The notes under the pieces: generated by a model
The model's database searches: none
What the model saw: the letters and a program-made list of their open reading frames with translations, nothing else
What the model was told of the DNA's origin: nothing
In this document: one piece after another, positions 7,187-15,793 of the stretch
Position numbering within the stretch: position 1 is the first letter of the stretch
Layout: each line of letters starts with the position of its first letter
Origin: an uncultured Clostridiaceae bacterium
Lineage (GTDB): Bacteria; Bacillota; Clostridia; TANB77; CAG-508
Assembly (NCBI GenBank): GCA_946628065.1
Contig: CAMOWC010000010.1
Location: 1-46,323, forward strand
DNA length: 46,323 nucleotides
Reading direction: 5' to 3'
Translations under genes and position numbers: made by a program

Positions 7187-8596
7187 TTAATTCTTTGTAG
7201 GTATTTTTATTACAACTTCTGTTCCTTGTCCTACAACACTTTTTATATCAATACTTCCACCGTTTTTATCTAATATTTCTTTTGCTATTGAAAGGCCTAA
7301 ACCTGTTCCTCCCATTTCTCTTGTACGAGCTTTATCAACTCTGTAGAATCTTTCAAATATTCTGTTTAAGTCTTCTTCTGGAATACCTATTCCATTATCA
7401 AACACTTTTATATATGCATCATTATATACAAAGCCTACATATATTTTGATTTCTCCACCATCTTTTGTATATTTTATACTATTTGTAAGAATATTCAAAA
7501 CAACTCTTTCTATTTCATCTTTGTCAGCATAAACCGGTGGAACATCTGCTGTTACAAAACAATTAACAGAATGGCTTTTCTTTTTTATCTCAATAGCAAG
7601 CTTGTCCTGACACCTTTTTACTAACTCTCCCAAATCAAATATTTCTTTTTCTGTCTTTTTCTTTTTGCTATCATATCTTGAAAGAGTTAATAAATCTGTA
7701 ACTAATTTTGCCATTCTTCTAGCTTCTGTTGCAATTACATTTAAAAACTTATCTTGTGTTTCCTTGTCATACTCTCCTTCTAGCAATGTATCTGCATATC
7801 CCATTATTGAAGTAATTGGTGTTTTTAACTCATGTGATACATCTGCAACAAATTCTTTTCTCATGTTATCAAGTTTTACATGTTCTGTAATATCCTGAAC
7901 AACTGCAATTACCCCATCTGGTCTATCATCTTGATTTTTAAATGGTGCAAAATAAATATTTATAAATTTATCATCAACTTCAACTCTTTGTTCAGATGAA
8001 GTCCAATTTTCCAAATATATTATTTTTTCCATATTAATATCTAATTTAAATTTATTGAAAATATCCTCAAATGTTGAATCTTCTGGGCCTATACTTAATA
8101 ATTTTTTTGCTTCAGGATTTATTAAGATTATCTCTCCAGTCATATTAAAAGCAACAATTCCATCTGTCATGTGTCTTAAAATTGTTTCAATTTGATTTTT
8201 CTTTGTTGAAACTTCATTCAATTGTTCTTTTAATTCTTTTGTCATTAGTCCAAAAATTTCATCAGCATTTTCTAGATTTTCTTTTTTAATCGTTTTCTTG
8301 CTATCTTCTTTATTTTGAATATTTTCAGCACCTTTAATCAATCTGTTTATTGGGTAAATAACAAATTTTGAAAGATAATATCTTATTAAAAAAGCAATTA
8401 TAAGAAATGCTACAACTCCTATAACAAGGGTTACTTCCGAATTTGTTCGAACTTCTTCAACTTTTGCAGTTAATTCCGCAGAATTATTTGCTAAATCATT
8501 CAAAAGCATTATATTTCTTACCCCTACTCCGGCTATTAAAATTAGCCCACATAAAAGCATTACTAGTATTATTTTTGATTGTATATTTTTAAACAT
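7187..8596 (-). CDS. Membrane sensor histidine kinase (PhoR/WalK type)
   Basis: 469 residues. Two membrane segments (about 7-28 and 52-73) enclose a very short extracytoplasmic loop of about 25 residues. Then come a HAMP-like linker (about 74-125), a PAS domain (about 136-245; HMTDGIVAFNMTGEIILINPEA), the HisKA box with the phosphorylated His in VSHELKTPIT (about 254), and the HATPase domain with NILTNSIKYT, DNGIGIP, FYRVDKARTREMGGTGLGLSI. No response regulator gene lies next to it. Its place between murG and lepB suggests a role in envelope stress or wall control, as for WalK, but this is inference. AGAGGA precedes the ATG, 21 bases after murG. Confidence 0.92.
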   Translation of the reverse strand: MFKNIQSKIILVMLLCGLILIAGVGVRNIMLLNDLANNSAELTAKVEEVRTNSEVTLVIGVVAFLIIAFLIRYYLSKFVIYPINRLIKGAENIQNKEDSKKTIKKENLENADEIFGLMTKELKEQLNEVSTKKNQIETILRHMTDGIVAFNMTGEIILINPEAKKLLSIGPEDSTFEDIFNKFKLDINMEKIIYLENWTSSEQRVEVDDKFINIYFAPFKNQDDRPDGVIAVVQDITEHVKLDNMRKEFVADVSHELKTPITSIMGYADTLLEGEYDKETQDKFLNVIATEARRMAKLVTDLLTLSRYDSKKKKTEKEIFDLGELVKRCQDKLAIEIKKKSHSVNCFVTADVPPVYADKDEIERVVLNILTNSIKYTKDGGEIKIYVGFVYNDAYIKVFDNGIGIPEEDLNRIFERFYRVDKARTREMGGTGLGLSIAKEILDKNGGSIDIKSVVGQGTEVVIKIPTKN

Positions 8597-8617
8597 TTTA
8601 CTTATCCTCTTTATATT

Positions 8618-9742
8618 TTATTTTAAGTTATTTTTATTAATAAGTGCTAAAATCTCCTGAAAAATCTTATCTTGAGTATCTTTTATTGAAATACTATAAG
8701 CACTATCTCCCATAACTTTAAGTTTTTCCTTATCTGAAACAATTTCTGTTATAGTATCATTTAAAAGCTTTCCATTTAAATCATCATTTACAATAATTTT
8801 TGCTGCATTTATTTTTTCTAGAACTTTTGCATTATACATTTGATGATTGTTACTTACATTTGGCAATGGTACTAATATTGAAGCTTTTCCCAAATTTGAT
8901 ATTTCTGTAATTGTCATTGCTCCGCTTCTAGCAACTATTAAATCCGCAACATTCATCACTTTTTCCATATCATAGATATATGGTACAACTTTCATATTTT
9001 CTATATTTTCAATATCAATATTTCCTAAATTTTCTTTTATAATGTCATATTGTTTAGGACCAGTTGCCCAAATAACTTGATAATTTTTATTAAGTTTTTC
9101 CTTAATAATTTGAGTTAATGCTTCATTTATTTTTTGAGCTCCTTGACTTCCTCCATACACTAAAACTATTGGTTTTGACGAATTCAAGCCATTTTCTTTT
9201 ATTATTTCATTTTTTTCATTTATTCCATAATTTTGTTTTTTAATTTTTACAGGTGTCCCCGTGCAAACTACTTTCTTTGCATCTGGTATTCTATCTTTTG
9301 CATCTTGGAAAGAAACCAAAATTGTATCTGTTCTTTTTGCCAGCATCTTAACAGCCTTCCCTGGAAATGCATTACTTTCATGTAAAAGTGTTGGAATACC
9401 TTGTTGACTTGCTGCGGTAATAACAGCTCCACAAATATATCCCCCTGTTCCAATTACAATATCTGGTTTAAATTCTTTTACAATTTTTTTAGCTTGACCT
9501 AAGCCTCTAAATGTTTTATATAGTTTTTTTAAATTATCAAATGAAATTTTTTTGCTTAAACCATAAGCTTCAATTGTTTTTAGTTCATATCCTGCTCTTG
9601 GAACCAAATCATTTTCCAAACCTCTTGTTGTTCCAATAAAGATTATCTCTGAATTTGGTTGTTCTTGTTTTATTTTATTTGCTATTGCTAGCCCTGGATT
9701 TATGTGTCCAGCAGTACCTGCCGCTGCAACTATAACTCGCAT
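8618..9742 (-). CDS. murG: UDP-N-acetylglucosamine--N-acetylmuramyl-(pentapeptide) pyrophosphoryl-undecaprenol GlcNAc transferase
   Basis: 374 residues from the ATG at 9742, with the site GAGGTGAT just before it; a frame extending 22 residues upstream has no such site and covers the promoter. N-terminal glycine loop AAAGTAGHINPGLAIA (about 6-21), HESNAFPGK (about 124), VYGGSQGAQKIN (about 190) and VARSGAMTITE with NNHQMYNA (about 265-300) are the MurG signatures for lipid I and UDP-GlcNAc binding. It makes lipid II at the inner face of the membrane. It follows ftsW but is separated from it by a terminator and has its own promoter-like sequence. Confidence 0.96.
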   Translation of the reverse strand: MRVIVAAAGTAGHINPGLAIANKIKQEQPNSEIIFIGTTRGLENDLVPRAGYELKTIEAYGLSKKISFDNLKKLYKTFRGLGQAKKIVKEFKPDIVIGTGGYICGAVITAASQQGIPTLLHESNAFPGKAVKMLAKRTDTILVSFQDAKDRIPDAKKVVCTGTPVKIKKQNYGINEKNEIIKENGLNSSKPIVLVYGGSQGAQKINEALTQIIKEKLNKNYQVIWATGPKQYDIIKENLGNIDIENIENMKVVPYIYDMEKVMNVADLIVARSGAMTITEISNLGKASILVPLPNVSNNHQMYNAKVLEKINAAKIIVNDDLNGKLLNDTITEIVSDKEKLKVMGDSAYSISIKDTQDKIFQEILALINKNNLK

Positions 9743-9766
9743 TTGATCACCTCTTTTTTTAATTAC

Positions 9767-9772
9767 ATTATA
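9767..9772 (-). promoter_or_regulatory. Likely -10 box upstream of murG
   Basis: TATAAT on the minus strand 24 bases before the murG ribosome site. No good -35 is present at 17 bases (GTGTTA); TTGTGT lies at 19 bases. Supported mainly because a terminator separates murG from ftsW. Confidence 0.45.
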
Positions 9773-9828
9773 TTCCAAATTAACTAGATTAACACAATTT
9801 TTTACCATTCACATTTTACACTAAATAT

Positions 9829-9860
9829 AAAAAAATCTCAATAGAAATTGAGATTTTTTT
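9829..9860 (-). terminator. Terminator between ftsW and murG
   Basis: Stem AATCTCAAT/ATTGAGATT with AGAA loop and A/T runs on both sides, directly at the ftsW stop. The stem is AT-rich, so readthrough into murG is possible. Confidence 0.75.
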
Positions 9861-10989
9861 ATGCAGTTTTATTACTAGCTCTTGAGATATTTAGCAGTAT
9901 TCCCATCTCGCAAAGTAGCATAAAGAGGGCAGTTCCCCCATAGCTAAAGAACGGTAGTGGCATACCAGTAACTGGCATTGAAGATGTAACAACTGCTATA
10001 TTAATTATAACTTGTATTGCAACTAATGCTGTTATTCCAACTGCAACCAAGCTTCCAAACATATCCGGAGCTTTCATTGCAACTAGAACCCCTCTCCATA
10101 TAAAAATTGCAAATAATATTATAACAATTGCGCAACCTATAAATCCTAATTCTTCTCCTAAAATCGAGAAAATAAAGTCATTATGTGGCTCTGGTATGTA
10201 TAAATATTTTTGTTTACTCTCTCCTAATCCTGCTCCAAATAATCCGCCTGAACCTATTGCATATAAACTTTGTATAACCTGCCATCCATCTCCTGCTTTA
10301 TCTTTCCAAGGATCTAAGAAAGTTACAACCCTTTGAAGTCTATATGGAGAAAACATTATTAGTCCTATTATTGCAGGCGCTCCTATCGATCCAGCCGTGA
10401 CGGCAAAATGTTTGAATTTGCATCCTGCCACTATCATCATTATTGAGCATATTCCAACTATTACTATTGATGCACTAAAATGTGGTTGTAGCATTAATAG
10501 CCCTATGATTGGTGCTAGTAAGCACATATGCTTTAGGAATCCCATTTTGTATTCTCCAAGTTCGTCTCTATTTACTGTTAGTATTCCTGCATAGAAGATT
10601 ATCATAAGTATTTTTACTAATTCTGATGGTTGAAATGATAAGGTTTCGTTTATGTATAGCCATCTTTTTGCACCGTTTACATTTCTTCCTGCTACTAATA
10701 CTAATAGTAATAGTAATAGTGCTATCCACCATGCATGTTTGTAAAATTTTTGATAAAATCTATAATCTATTTTAGAAATCGCAAACATAGCCACAATCCC
10801 TAAAATTGCAAACAATAGCTGTTTTGAAAAATATTTGTAGCTGTCTCCACTTTCTGATAATGCTGATGGTGAACTTGCTGACAATACCATTATTAAGCCT
10901 ATTGTGAGCAATAAAAGTATTACTACTAAAAGTGGAAAATCCATCGGGTTATTTAAAAAGCTTGAAAAACTTTTTTTCTTTTTTGCCAT
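9859..10989 (-). CDS. ftsW: SEDS-family peptidoglycan polymerase FtsW
   Basis: 376 residues with about ten membrane segments. SEDS landmarks are LSASSPSA after the first segment, KRWLYI and FQPSELVKI (about 115-130), the loop with GDGWQVIQSLYAIGSGGLFG-type text (about 235-255), PEPHNDFIFSILGEELGF (about 268-285) and GMPLPFFSYGGTAL (about 345). Enzymes of this family polymerise glycan strands from lipid II at the septum with a cognate class B PBP, which is not in this window. Position between mraY and murG favours FtsW over RodA or SpoVE, though SpoVE cannot be ruled out. ATG start with AAAGGA upstream. Confidence 0.93.
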   Translation of the reverse strand: MAKKKKSFSSFLNNPMDFPLLVVILLLLTIGLIMVLSASSPSALSESGDSYKYFSKQLLFAILGIVAMFAISKIDYRFYQKFYKHAWWIALLLLLLVLVAGRNVNGAKRWLYINETLSFQPSELVKILMIIFYAGILTVNRDELGEYKMGFLKHMCLLAPIIGLLMLQPHFSASIVIVGICSIMMIVAGCKFKHFAVTAGSIGAPAIIGLIMFSPYRLQRVVTFLDPWKDKAGDGWQVIQSLYAIGSGGLFGAGLGESKQKYLYIPEPHNDFIFSILGEELGFIGCAIVIILFAIFIWRGVLVAMKAPDMFGSLVAVGITALVAIQVIINIAVVTSSMPVTGMPLPFFSYGGTALFMLLCEMGILLNISRASNKTA

Positions 10990-11004
10990 TTTTTCAGTTC
11001 CTTT

Positions 11005-11994
11005 CTAAACAATTTGTAAACCTAAAACGCATAATGCTAATGTTATTAAGCAAAAGATTATAACAACTTTGTTCTCGCTCCAGCCTGATAATTCAAAATG
11101 GTGATGTAATGGAGCCATTTTGAATATTCTTTTTCCAGTTTTTTTGAAATATGCAACTTGCATCATAACTGAAATTGTTTCCAATACAGGAATTAAAGCT
11201 ATTACTATAAGCAATAAAGGCATTTGTAAATATAATGCCATTCCAGATATTACTCCACCTAAAAGTAGTGATCCTGTATCTCCCATAAATACCTTTGCAG
11301 GATGAAGGTTAAACATTAAAAATCCTAATGTTGCACCTATTACGCTACTACCAAAAAATCCTATTTCTGGCCAAAAGTTTTGTATTCCTATTATTGTTAA
11401 AGTTGTTATTATTAAAGAACTAACACTAGATGAAAGTCCATCTATTCCATCAGTTAAGTTTATGGCATTAGTAGTACCTAATATTACTAAAATTGCAAAT
11501 GGTATATAAAAATATATTGGTAATGTTACATATGTTTTTGCTATTGGTATATATGTATCTGTTCCAATTTGCAATCCATATACTAAATAAACTACAAACG
11601 CCACAGATATAAGCAATAGTCCAAACATTTTGTAACTTGGTTTTAATCCTTTTGTATTTTTTAAAACTAATTTTTTAAAATCATCTATAAAGCCAACTAT
11701 TCCAAAGCCTATTGTTAAAATAAGCATTGGAAGTAGTTTGTGAGCTATTTCAGCTTGATTTACGCTATTTAAATATATATACATACCTGTTACAACTATA
11801 ATCATTGTTGCAATTATTATTATTCCCCCCATTGTAGGAGTTCCTTGTTTTTTCAAATGGGACTGTGGTCCATCATCTCTTTCTATTTGTCCAACCTTTA
11901 ATCTTTTAAGCTGAGGTATTGTTATTACTCCAGCAATTACTGATACTGTAAAAGATATTAAAAGTATAATTATATTAAAATCCAATTTTCTCAA
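11005..11994 (-). CDS. mraY: Phospho-N-acetylmuramoyl-pentapeptide transferase
   Basis: 329 residues, about ten membrane segments. MraY motifs are HLKKQGTPTMGG (about 45-57), the aspartate pair in VGFIDDFKK (about 100), NLTDGIDGLSS (about 178-188), FLMFNLHPAKVFMGDTGSL (about 225-243) and MAPLHHHFELSGWSE (about 292-306). It transfers phospho-MurNAc-pentapeptide to undecaprenyl phosphate to make lipid I. The start is a TTG 6 bases after the murE stop; a second in-frame TTG nine bases on fits the AAAGG site better, so the N-terminus is uncertain by three residues. Confidence 0.96.
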   Translation of the reverse strand: MRKLDFNIIILLISFTVSVIAGVITIPQLKRLKVGQIERDDGPQSHLKKQGTPTMGGIIIIATMIIVVTGMYIYLNSVNQAEIAHKLLPMLILTIGFGIVGFIDDFKKLVLKNTKGLKPSYKMFGLLLISVAFVVYLVYGLQIGTDTYIPIAKTYVTLPIYFYIPFAILVILGTTNAINLTDGIDGLSSSVSSLIITTLTIIGIQNFWPEIGFFGSSVIGATLGFLMFNLHPAKVFMGDTGSLLLGGVISGMALYLQMPLLLIVIALIPVLETISVMMQVAYFKKTGKRIFKMAPLHHHFELSGWSENKVVIIFCLITLALCVLGLQIV

Positions 11995-12000
11995 ACCTTT

Positions 12001-13488
12001 CTATTTCTTTTTTCCTTTGTCTAATCCTTCGATTATTTCATTTACTATTATTCTTTCATCAAATGGGTATTTAACACCATTGATTTCTTGATATGGTTCA
12101 TGTCCTTTTCCCGCAAGAACTATCAAGTCATTCTTATGAGCCATCTTTATTGCTTCTTTTATAGCCTCTGTTCTATCAACAATAACCTTGTATTTTCCAT
12201 TAGTTTTCTTAATTCCAGCTTCTATTTGTTTAACTATTTCTTCTGGATTTTCTGTTCTTGGGTTATCTGATGTGATTATTGTAAAATCAGCTATTCTACC
12301 AGATATTTCACCCATTATAGGTCTTTTCCCACTATCTCTATCTCCGCCGCAACCAAATACACTTATAACATTTCCTCTTGTATAACCTTTTACTGCTTGA
12401 AGTATATTTTCTAGGCTTTCAGGTGAATGAGCATAATCTATCATTATAGGTAATTCTAATTTATTCTTGACTAATTCTGAACGCCCTGGAACTCTAACTT
12501 CTAAAAGAGCTTCTTTAATTGTTTCAGCATCTATTCCTAATTTTTTTGCCACGCATATAGCTGCTAAAGAGTTGTAAACGCTGAATCTACCAGGTATTCC
12601 AACTTTTACTCTATCGTTTCTTTCTCCAAGTTTTGTTTTAAAATCAACAAATGAATTTGTAATTGTAATATCTCTTGCCATTATTTTGGCTGAATTGTCA
12701 ATTCCATAAGTTGTAATATCACTTTCTGGAAAAAGCTTTGGAATCTTAGCTCCATATAGGTCGTCTGCATTTATAAATCCTGTTTTACACATTTTGAATA
12801 ACATCATTTTTGAATTGAAATAATCTTCCATATCTGGATGTTCTTTTTCGCTAATGTGATCTTCTGAAAAGTTTGTAAATAAAACCATATCGAAGTCACA
12901 ACCAGCAACCCTATGTAATTTCAAGCTTTGTGAAGATACTTCCATTACAACATATTCAACTTTTTCTTCAACCATTTGGCTAAATATTTCTTGAAGTTCT
13001 AAACTTTCAGGTGTTGTTCTATCGCTTTCCTTTATCATTTTCCCATTTATATATGTTGCAATTGTTCCAACTAATCCAACATTTTTTCCAGCTTTTTCTA
13101 GAATTTCCTTAATCATAAATGTTGTTGTTGTTTTACCTTTTGTTCCAGTAACACCAATCAATTTAAACTTTTTAGATGGATTTCCAAAAAAGTTTCCTGA
13201 CGCAATTGCTAAAGCATATCTTGTATCTTTTGCCATTATTATTGTAACATCATCTGGAATCTTTAAAGATTTCAAATCACATCCTTCTTGTACCATAACA
13301 GCTGTTGCTCCGTTTTCAATAGCACTTTCAATATATTTATGTCCATCAACTGTAAAACCTTTTATTGCAACAAATAAAAATCCCGGCTTTACATTTTTAG
13401 AATTCTTTTCTATCCCTGAGATTTCTGTATTTAAGTCCCCTCTAAGTTTTAAGTCTGTAAGACCTTGAAGAATTTTTTCTAATTTCAT
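12001..13488 (-). CDS. murE: UDP-MurNAc-tripeptide synthetase, meso-diaminopimelate adding
   Basis: 495 residues in the three Mur-ligase domains. The ATP loop is GVTGTKGKTTT (about 112-122), followed by DRTTPESLELQ substrate-binding text, the carbamylated-lysine region and FTNFSEDHISEKEH, and the C-terminal DYAHSPESLE. DNPRTENPEEI (about 405) is the DNPR signature that in MurE selects meso-diaminopimelate, so this organism probably has a DAP-type wall. It is the first gene of the long cluster; murF, murD and the ftsQ/ftsL genes usual in such clusters are absent from this stretch. Start ATG preceded by AAGGGATGA. Confidence 0.96.
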   Translation of the reverse strand: MKLEKILQGLTDLKLRGDLNTEISGIEKNSKNVKPGFLFVAIKGFTVDGHKYIESAIENGATAVMVQEGCDLKSLKIPDDVTIIMAKDTRYALAIASGNFFGNPSKKFKLIGVTGTKGKTTTTFMIKEILEKAGKNVGLVGTIATYINGKMIKESDRTTPESLELQEIFSQMVEEKVEYVVMEVSSQSLKLHRVAGCDFDMVLFTNFSEDHISEKEHPDMEDYFNSKMMLFKMCKTGFINADDLYGAKIPKLFPESDITTYGIDNSAKIMARDITITNSFVDFKTKLGERNDRVKVGIPGRFSVYNSLAAICVAKKLGIDAETIKEALLEVRVPGRSELVKNKLELPIMIDYAHSPESLENILQAVKGYTRGNVISVFGCGGDRDSGKRPIMGEISGRIADFTIITSDNPRTENPEEIVKQIEAGIKKTNGKYKVIVDRTEAIKEAIKMAHKNDLIVLAGKGHEPYQEINGVKYPFDERIIVNEIIEGLDKGKKK

Positions 13489-13557
13489 GTATAATCATCC
13501 CTTCAATTTTTATACTAATATATTGAATTCCAAAATTTTAGAAGACAATTTTTTTAC

Positions 13558-13586
13558 ATTATATATCTAAATTTTATTTTTGTATA
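13558..13586 (-). promoter_or_regulatory. Promoter of the murE cluster
   Basis: -35 TATACA (13581-13586), 17-base spacer, -10 TATAAT (13558-13563), about 70 bases before the murE start and just after the terminator at 13598-13637. Confidence 0.6.
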
Positions 13587-13597
13587 GAGTTTTACGC

Positions 13598-13637
13598 AAA
13601 AAAATCATCTAATATAAATATATTAGGTGATTTTTTA
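13598..13637. terminator. Terminator-like hairpin upstream of murE
   Basis: An 18-bp AT-rich stem (13599-13616 with 13619-13636) with A-run and T-run on its sides. It is the second of two terminators after the PemK-like pair and insulates the mur cluster. Confidence 0.75.
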
Positions 13638-13660
13638 TTTATGAATTTTAAACTATCTGC

Positions 13661-13694
13661 AAAAATAAAAAATGGGAAGGATATAATCCTCCCC
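13661..13694 (-). terminator. Terminator after the PemK/MazF-like pair
   Basis: GC-rich stem GGG(G/A)AGGAT/ATCCTTCCC (13674-13694, ATA loop, one mismatch) followed on the minus strand by a T-rich tract (13661-13673). It lies 10 bases after the stop at 13704. Confidence 0.75.
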
Positions 13695-13703
13695 AGATAA
13701 TGT

Positions 13704-14519
13704 CTACCAATTAATACATTCATCCTTGAAATCAAATGCAGTAGGTATAATATCAATCAATTTTTGAAAAAATTCTTTCTTTGTTTTACCTACAACACTA
13801 ATAAAGCTTTCAACTTTAATACAATTTGTTTTGTCAACCAATGCAGTGCCTCCTGTAAAATAATCATCAAAATAAATTACGTCCTTATTAGACTCAAAAC
13901 AAATATACGATTTAGATGCCAAATCAGTTTTATTGGGAGTTATTGGTACAACATAAGCTGAGCCTTTATTCCCCAAGCCAACTATAATAGCATGGATACG
14001 GTTTCTGTAAATCTCACCTGGAAGTTCAAGGCCAAGATTAATATCAACAATATCTCCTACATCAAACTCTATAGCTGGCTTGTTTGTATATTTCATAGAA
14101 ATATTGCTTATACATGCTTGAAGGTAATTACTCACTTCCTTCTCAGGCGCATGACAAGTGAATACGGCCCAATATGCCGCATTGCAAAGCTTGCTAATTT
14201 TGTTATCAATATAGTCGTTTCCTACTTTCCGTAAAACATCATCCGCTGAAAAATCTGTTTCTGTAGTCATCACCTTCTCAGCATTATTTGTTTGAGTTGT
14301 AGTTTCAAATGTATTGTCAATGTCAACGCTAAAAATTGTAAAATACTCATTTACAAGCCCTATGACTTTTTCAAGCATGTTTTCCTCAACATTCTCTACA
14401 GCAACAATGCCCTTGTTAAGATTAATGAATATCCTACATGATATCCTGTTGATTTCCTTAATCAGCGGAAGCGACAGTTCATCTTTTTTGGCATTAACTC
14501 TAAAAAACAACTTCTTCAT
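13704..14519 (-). CDS. Protein with divergent PemK/MazF-like C-terminal domain
   Basis: 271 residues, not recognised as a known full-length family. The C-terminal part (about 150-262) reads like the MazF/PemK fold: EFDVGDIVDINLG opening strand, RNRIHAIIVGLG, AYVVPITPNK and a final LVDKTNCI..ESFISVVGK..KEFFQKLIDII helix. The N-terminal 65 residues (KKLFFRVNAKKDELSLPLIK, KGIVAVENVEENMLEKVIGL) look like a small alpha/beta domain; a linker with many T, N and E separates it from a helical part (90-145). Its start overlaps the preceding gene by 20 bases. MazF enzymes are mRNA interferases, but key catalytic positions cannot be verified here. Base composition is richer in G and C than the neighbours, hinting at transfer. 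Could also be the immunity partner of the other protein. Confidence 0.6.
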   Translation of the reverse strand: MKKLFFRVNAKKDELSLPLIKEINRISCRIFINLNKGIVAVENVEENMLEKVIGLVNEYFTIFSVDIDNTFETTTQTNNAEKVMTTETDFSADDVLRKVGNDYIDNKISKLCNAAYWAVFTCHAPEKEVSNYLQACISNISMKYTNKPAIEFDVGDIVDINLGLELPGEIYRNRIHAIIVGLGNKGSAYVVPITPNKTDLASKSYICFESNKDVIYFDDYFTGGTALVDKTNCIKVESFISVVGKTKKEFFQKLIDIIPTAFDFKDECINW

Positions 14520-15582
14520 CTTTATTTTCCTCCTGTTTGGCTAAGAATGCGTTAATGAGTCTTATGAAATCAATCGTTGGTGTCTTACGAAAACCAAAGG
14601 TTTCTTTAACTCTTGCTATTATTAATCTTTCAATTTCCTTCCTACTAATTACTTCATCTTGTGAAACAATTCCAGATAAAGTTTCAATATTAAAGTAATC
14701 ATCTTTGGGAGAAGCAAGAATAGCTTTTGCTAGCAGTTTTACACCCTTTTGAGTGAGATTAAATCCGAAGAGTTCTAGAATTTTTTCGACTTTGATCTCA
14801 TCCTCAGAGCTACTTTCGGAAATTTCTAGCAGCTTTTCTATATCTACACGAGATAATAGCTTAACTTGCTCCAAATTAATATCTTTCCGCTTCCTTGCAG
14901 GTTGTTTCTTCCTGGAAACATAAACCGCTTTATAATCCTCATTTTTTAGCTCATTGTCCTGCTCTTCGTTTCGGCGTATTGTTTCATATATCTTTTCTAC
15001 AATTTTGTCCATTAATTCAGGTTTCAGTGTACCCAAATATTTTCTCAAACGGGACTTGTCAACTGATGTTATTTGCCCAACTTTAATGGCATTTTCACGT
15101 GTTCCGACTCTGGTTTCATCATAATCAACCATATTCTCAGCAGAAAAGGTTGTATAATAGCTAGATGGGATGACTTTCTGAGTTTGAGTCGTACAAGGTA
15201 CAACTATTGTTGTAGAAGAATTTTCTTTTCCTAAGTCATTTTGTACAACAATAGCATATCTGATGAATCCTTGCTCGTGTTCATAGGGTTCACCAAAATC
15301 ACACAAATATAACTCGCCAAACTTGGCTTTTGGATATAATAAGTCAAATTCAGGTTGTTGAATAAAGACTGGCACCTGTAAGTCTGGTGCAGCTTCGCTG
15401 GCATAGTTCTGAATGAATCTTATCTCCATTTCAGATTCACCACAAATCTGGGTGAGTAATTCATCGGAAATGTCACCATCCACTATGATTTGCGAATTAG
15501 AAATTGTTGCTTTGATATTATACCTTACAAGAATTTGACTAATCCGACAGATGTCAATGTTTTTTACTTGCAGTTGTAGCAC
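14500..15582 (-). CDS. PemK/MazF-domain protein with N- and C-terminal extensions
   Basis: 360 residues, three times a normal MazF. The MazF/PemK domain (about 87-210) is clear: FGELYLCDFGEPYEHEQGF, RYAIVVQNDLG, TTIVVPCTTQ, and VGQITSVDKSRLRKYLG with the final helix PELMDKIVEKIYETI. Before it is an 80-residue alpha/beta domain (LQLQVKNIDICRISQILVRY). After it is a Lys/Arg linker (KKQPARKRKD) and a helical C-terminal region (about 232-350). The extensions may hold a built-in antitoxin or a targeting domain; this is inference. The GTG start has AAGGAGGA upstream. It is first in a two-gene unit with its own promoter and 127-base leader. Neighbours are housekeeping operons, so the pair looks like an inserted accessory module. 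Confidence 0.7.
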   Translation of the reverse strand: MLQLQVKNIDICRISQILVRYNIKATISNSQIIVDGDISDELLTQICGESEMEIRFIQNYASEAAPDLQVPVFIQQPEFDLLYPKAKFGELYLCDFGEPYEHEQGFIRYAIVVQNDLGKENSSTTIVVPCTTQTQKVIPSSYYTTFSAENMVDYDETRVGTRENAIKVGQITSVDKSRLRKYLGTLKPELMDKIVEKIYETIRRNEEQDNELKNEDYKAVYVSRKKQPARKRKDINLEQVKLLSRVDIEKLLEISESSSEDEIKVEKILELFGFNLTQKGVKLLAKAILASPKDDYFNIETLSGIVSQDEVISRKEIERLIIARVKETFGFRKTPTIDFIRLINAFLAKQEENKDEEVVF

Positions 15583-15612
15583 TGCTGATTCCTCCTTTTT
15601 GATTTTTGTTTT

Positions 15613-15675
15613 TCAGTTTTTTGGGCTTACTATTTTGTTTATTATACCTCCTTTGTAGACATTTGTTTTCATCAT
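15613..15675 (-). other. Possible leader peptide and orphan Shine-Dalgarno in the PemK-pair leader
   Basis: In the 127-base leader an ATG-ATG frame (15675/15672) runs 20 codons to TGA at 15613. Inside it lies a perfect AAAGGAGG (15647-15654) that has no ATG, GTG or TTG at working distance, only ATA codons. Translation of the short frame would cover this site. Confidence 0.3.
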
Positions 15676-15715
15676 AGCAAATTATTAGTCTATGATTAAA
15701 ACATTTTATGTTAAT

Positions 15716-15744
15716 ATTATACCACATTTTCCGCATAAAATCAA
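15716..15744 (-). promoter_or_regulatory. Promoter of the PemK/MazF-like pair
   Basis: -35 TTGATT (15739-15744), 17-base spacer, extended -10 TGGTATAAT with TATAAT at 15716-15721. Predicted start near 15709. Confidence 0.75.
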
Positions 15745-15759
15745 ATTCAAACTCAATAC

Positions 15760-15788
15760 AAAAAGTGTCCTAAAATTAGGACACTTCT
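15760..15788 (-). terminator. GTGTCC palindrome after the AAA+ gene, terminator-like
   Basis: AAGTGTCCTAA/TTAGGACACTT (15763-15773, 15776-15786), a perfect 11-bp stem with AA loop, 7 bases after the stop at 15794. The T-run after it is short, so it may be a weak terminator. It belongs to the GTGTCC repeat family. Confidence 0.6.
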
Positions 15789-15793
15789 AAGAG

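Noticed and set aside
15554-15736. 60-codon minus-strand frame before the PemK-type gene
   Set aside because: Its start lies upstream of the predicted transcription start, it has no ribosome site, and it overlaps the strong site and start of the real gene.
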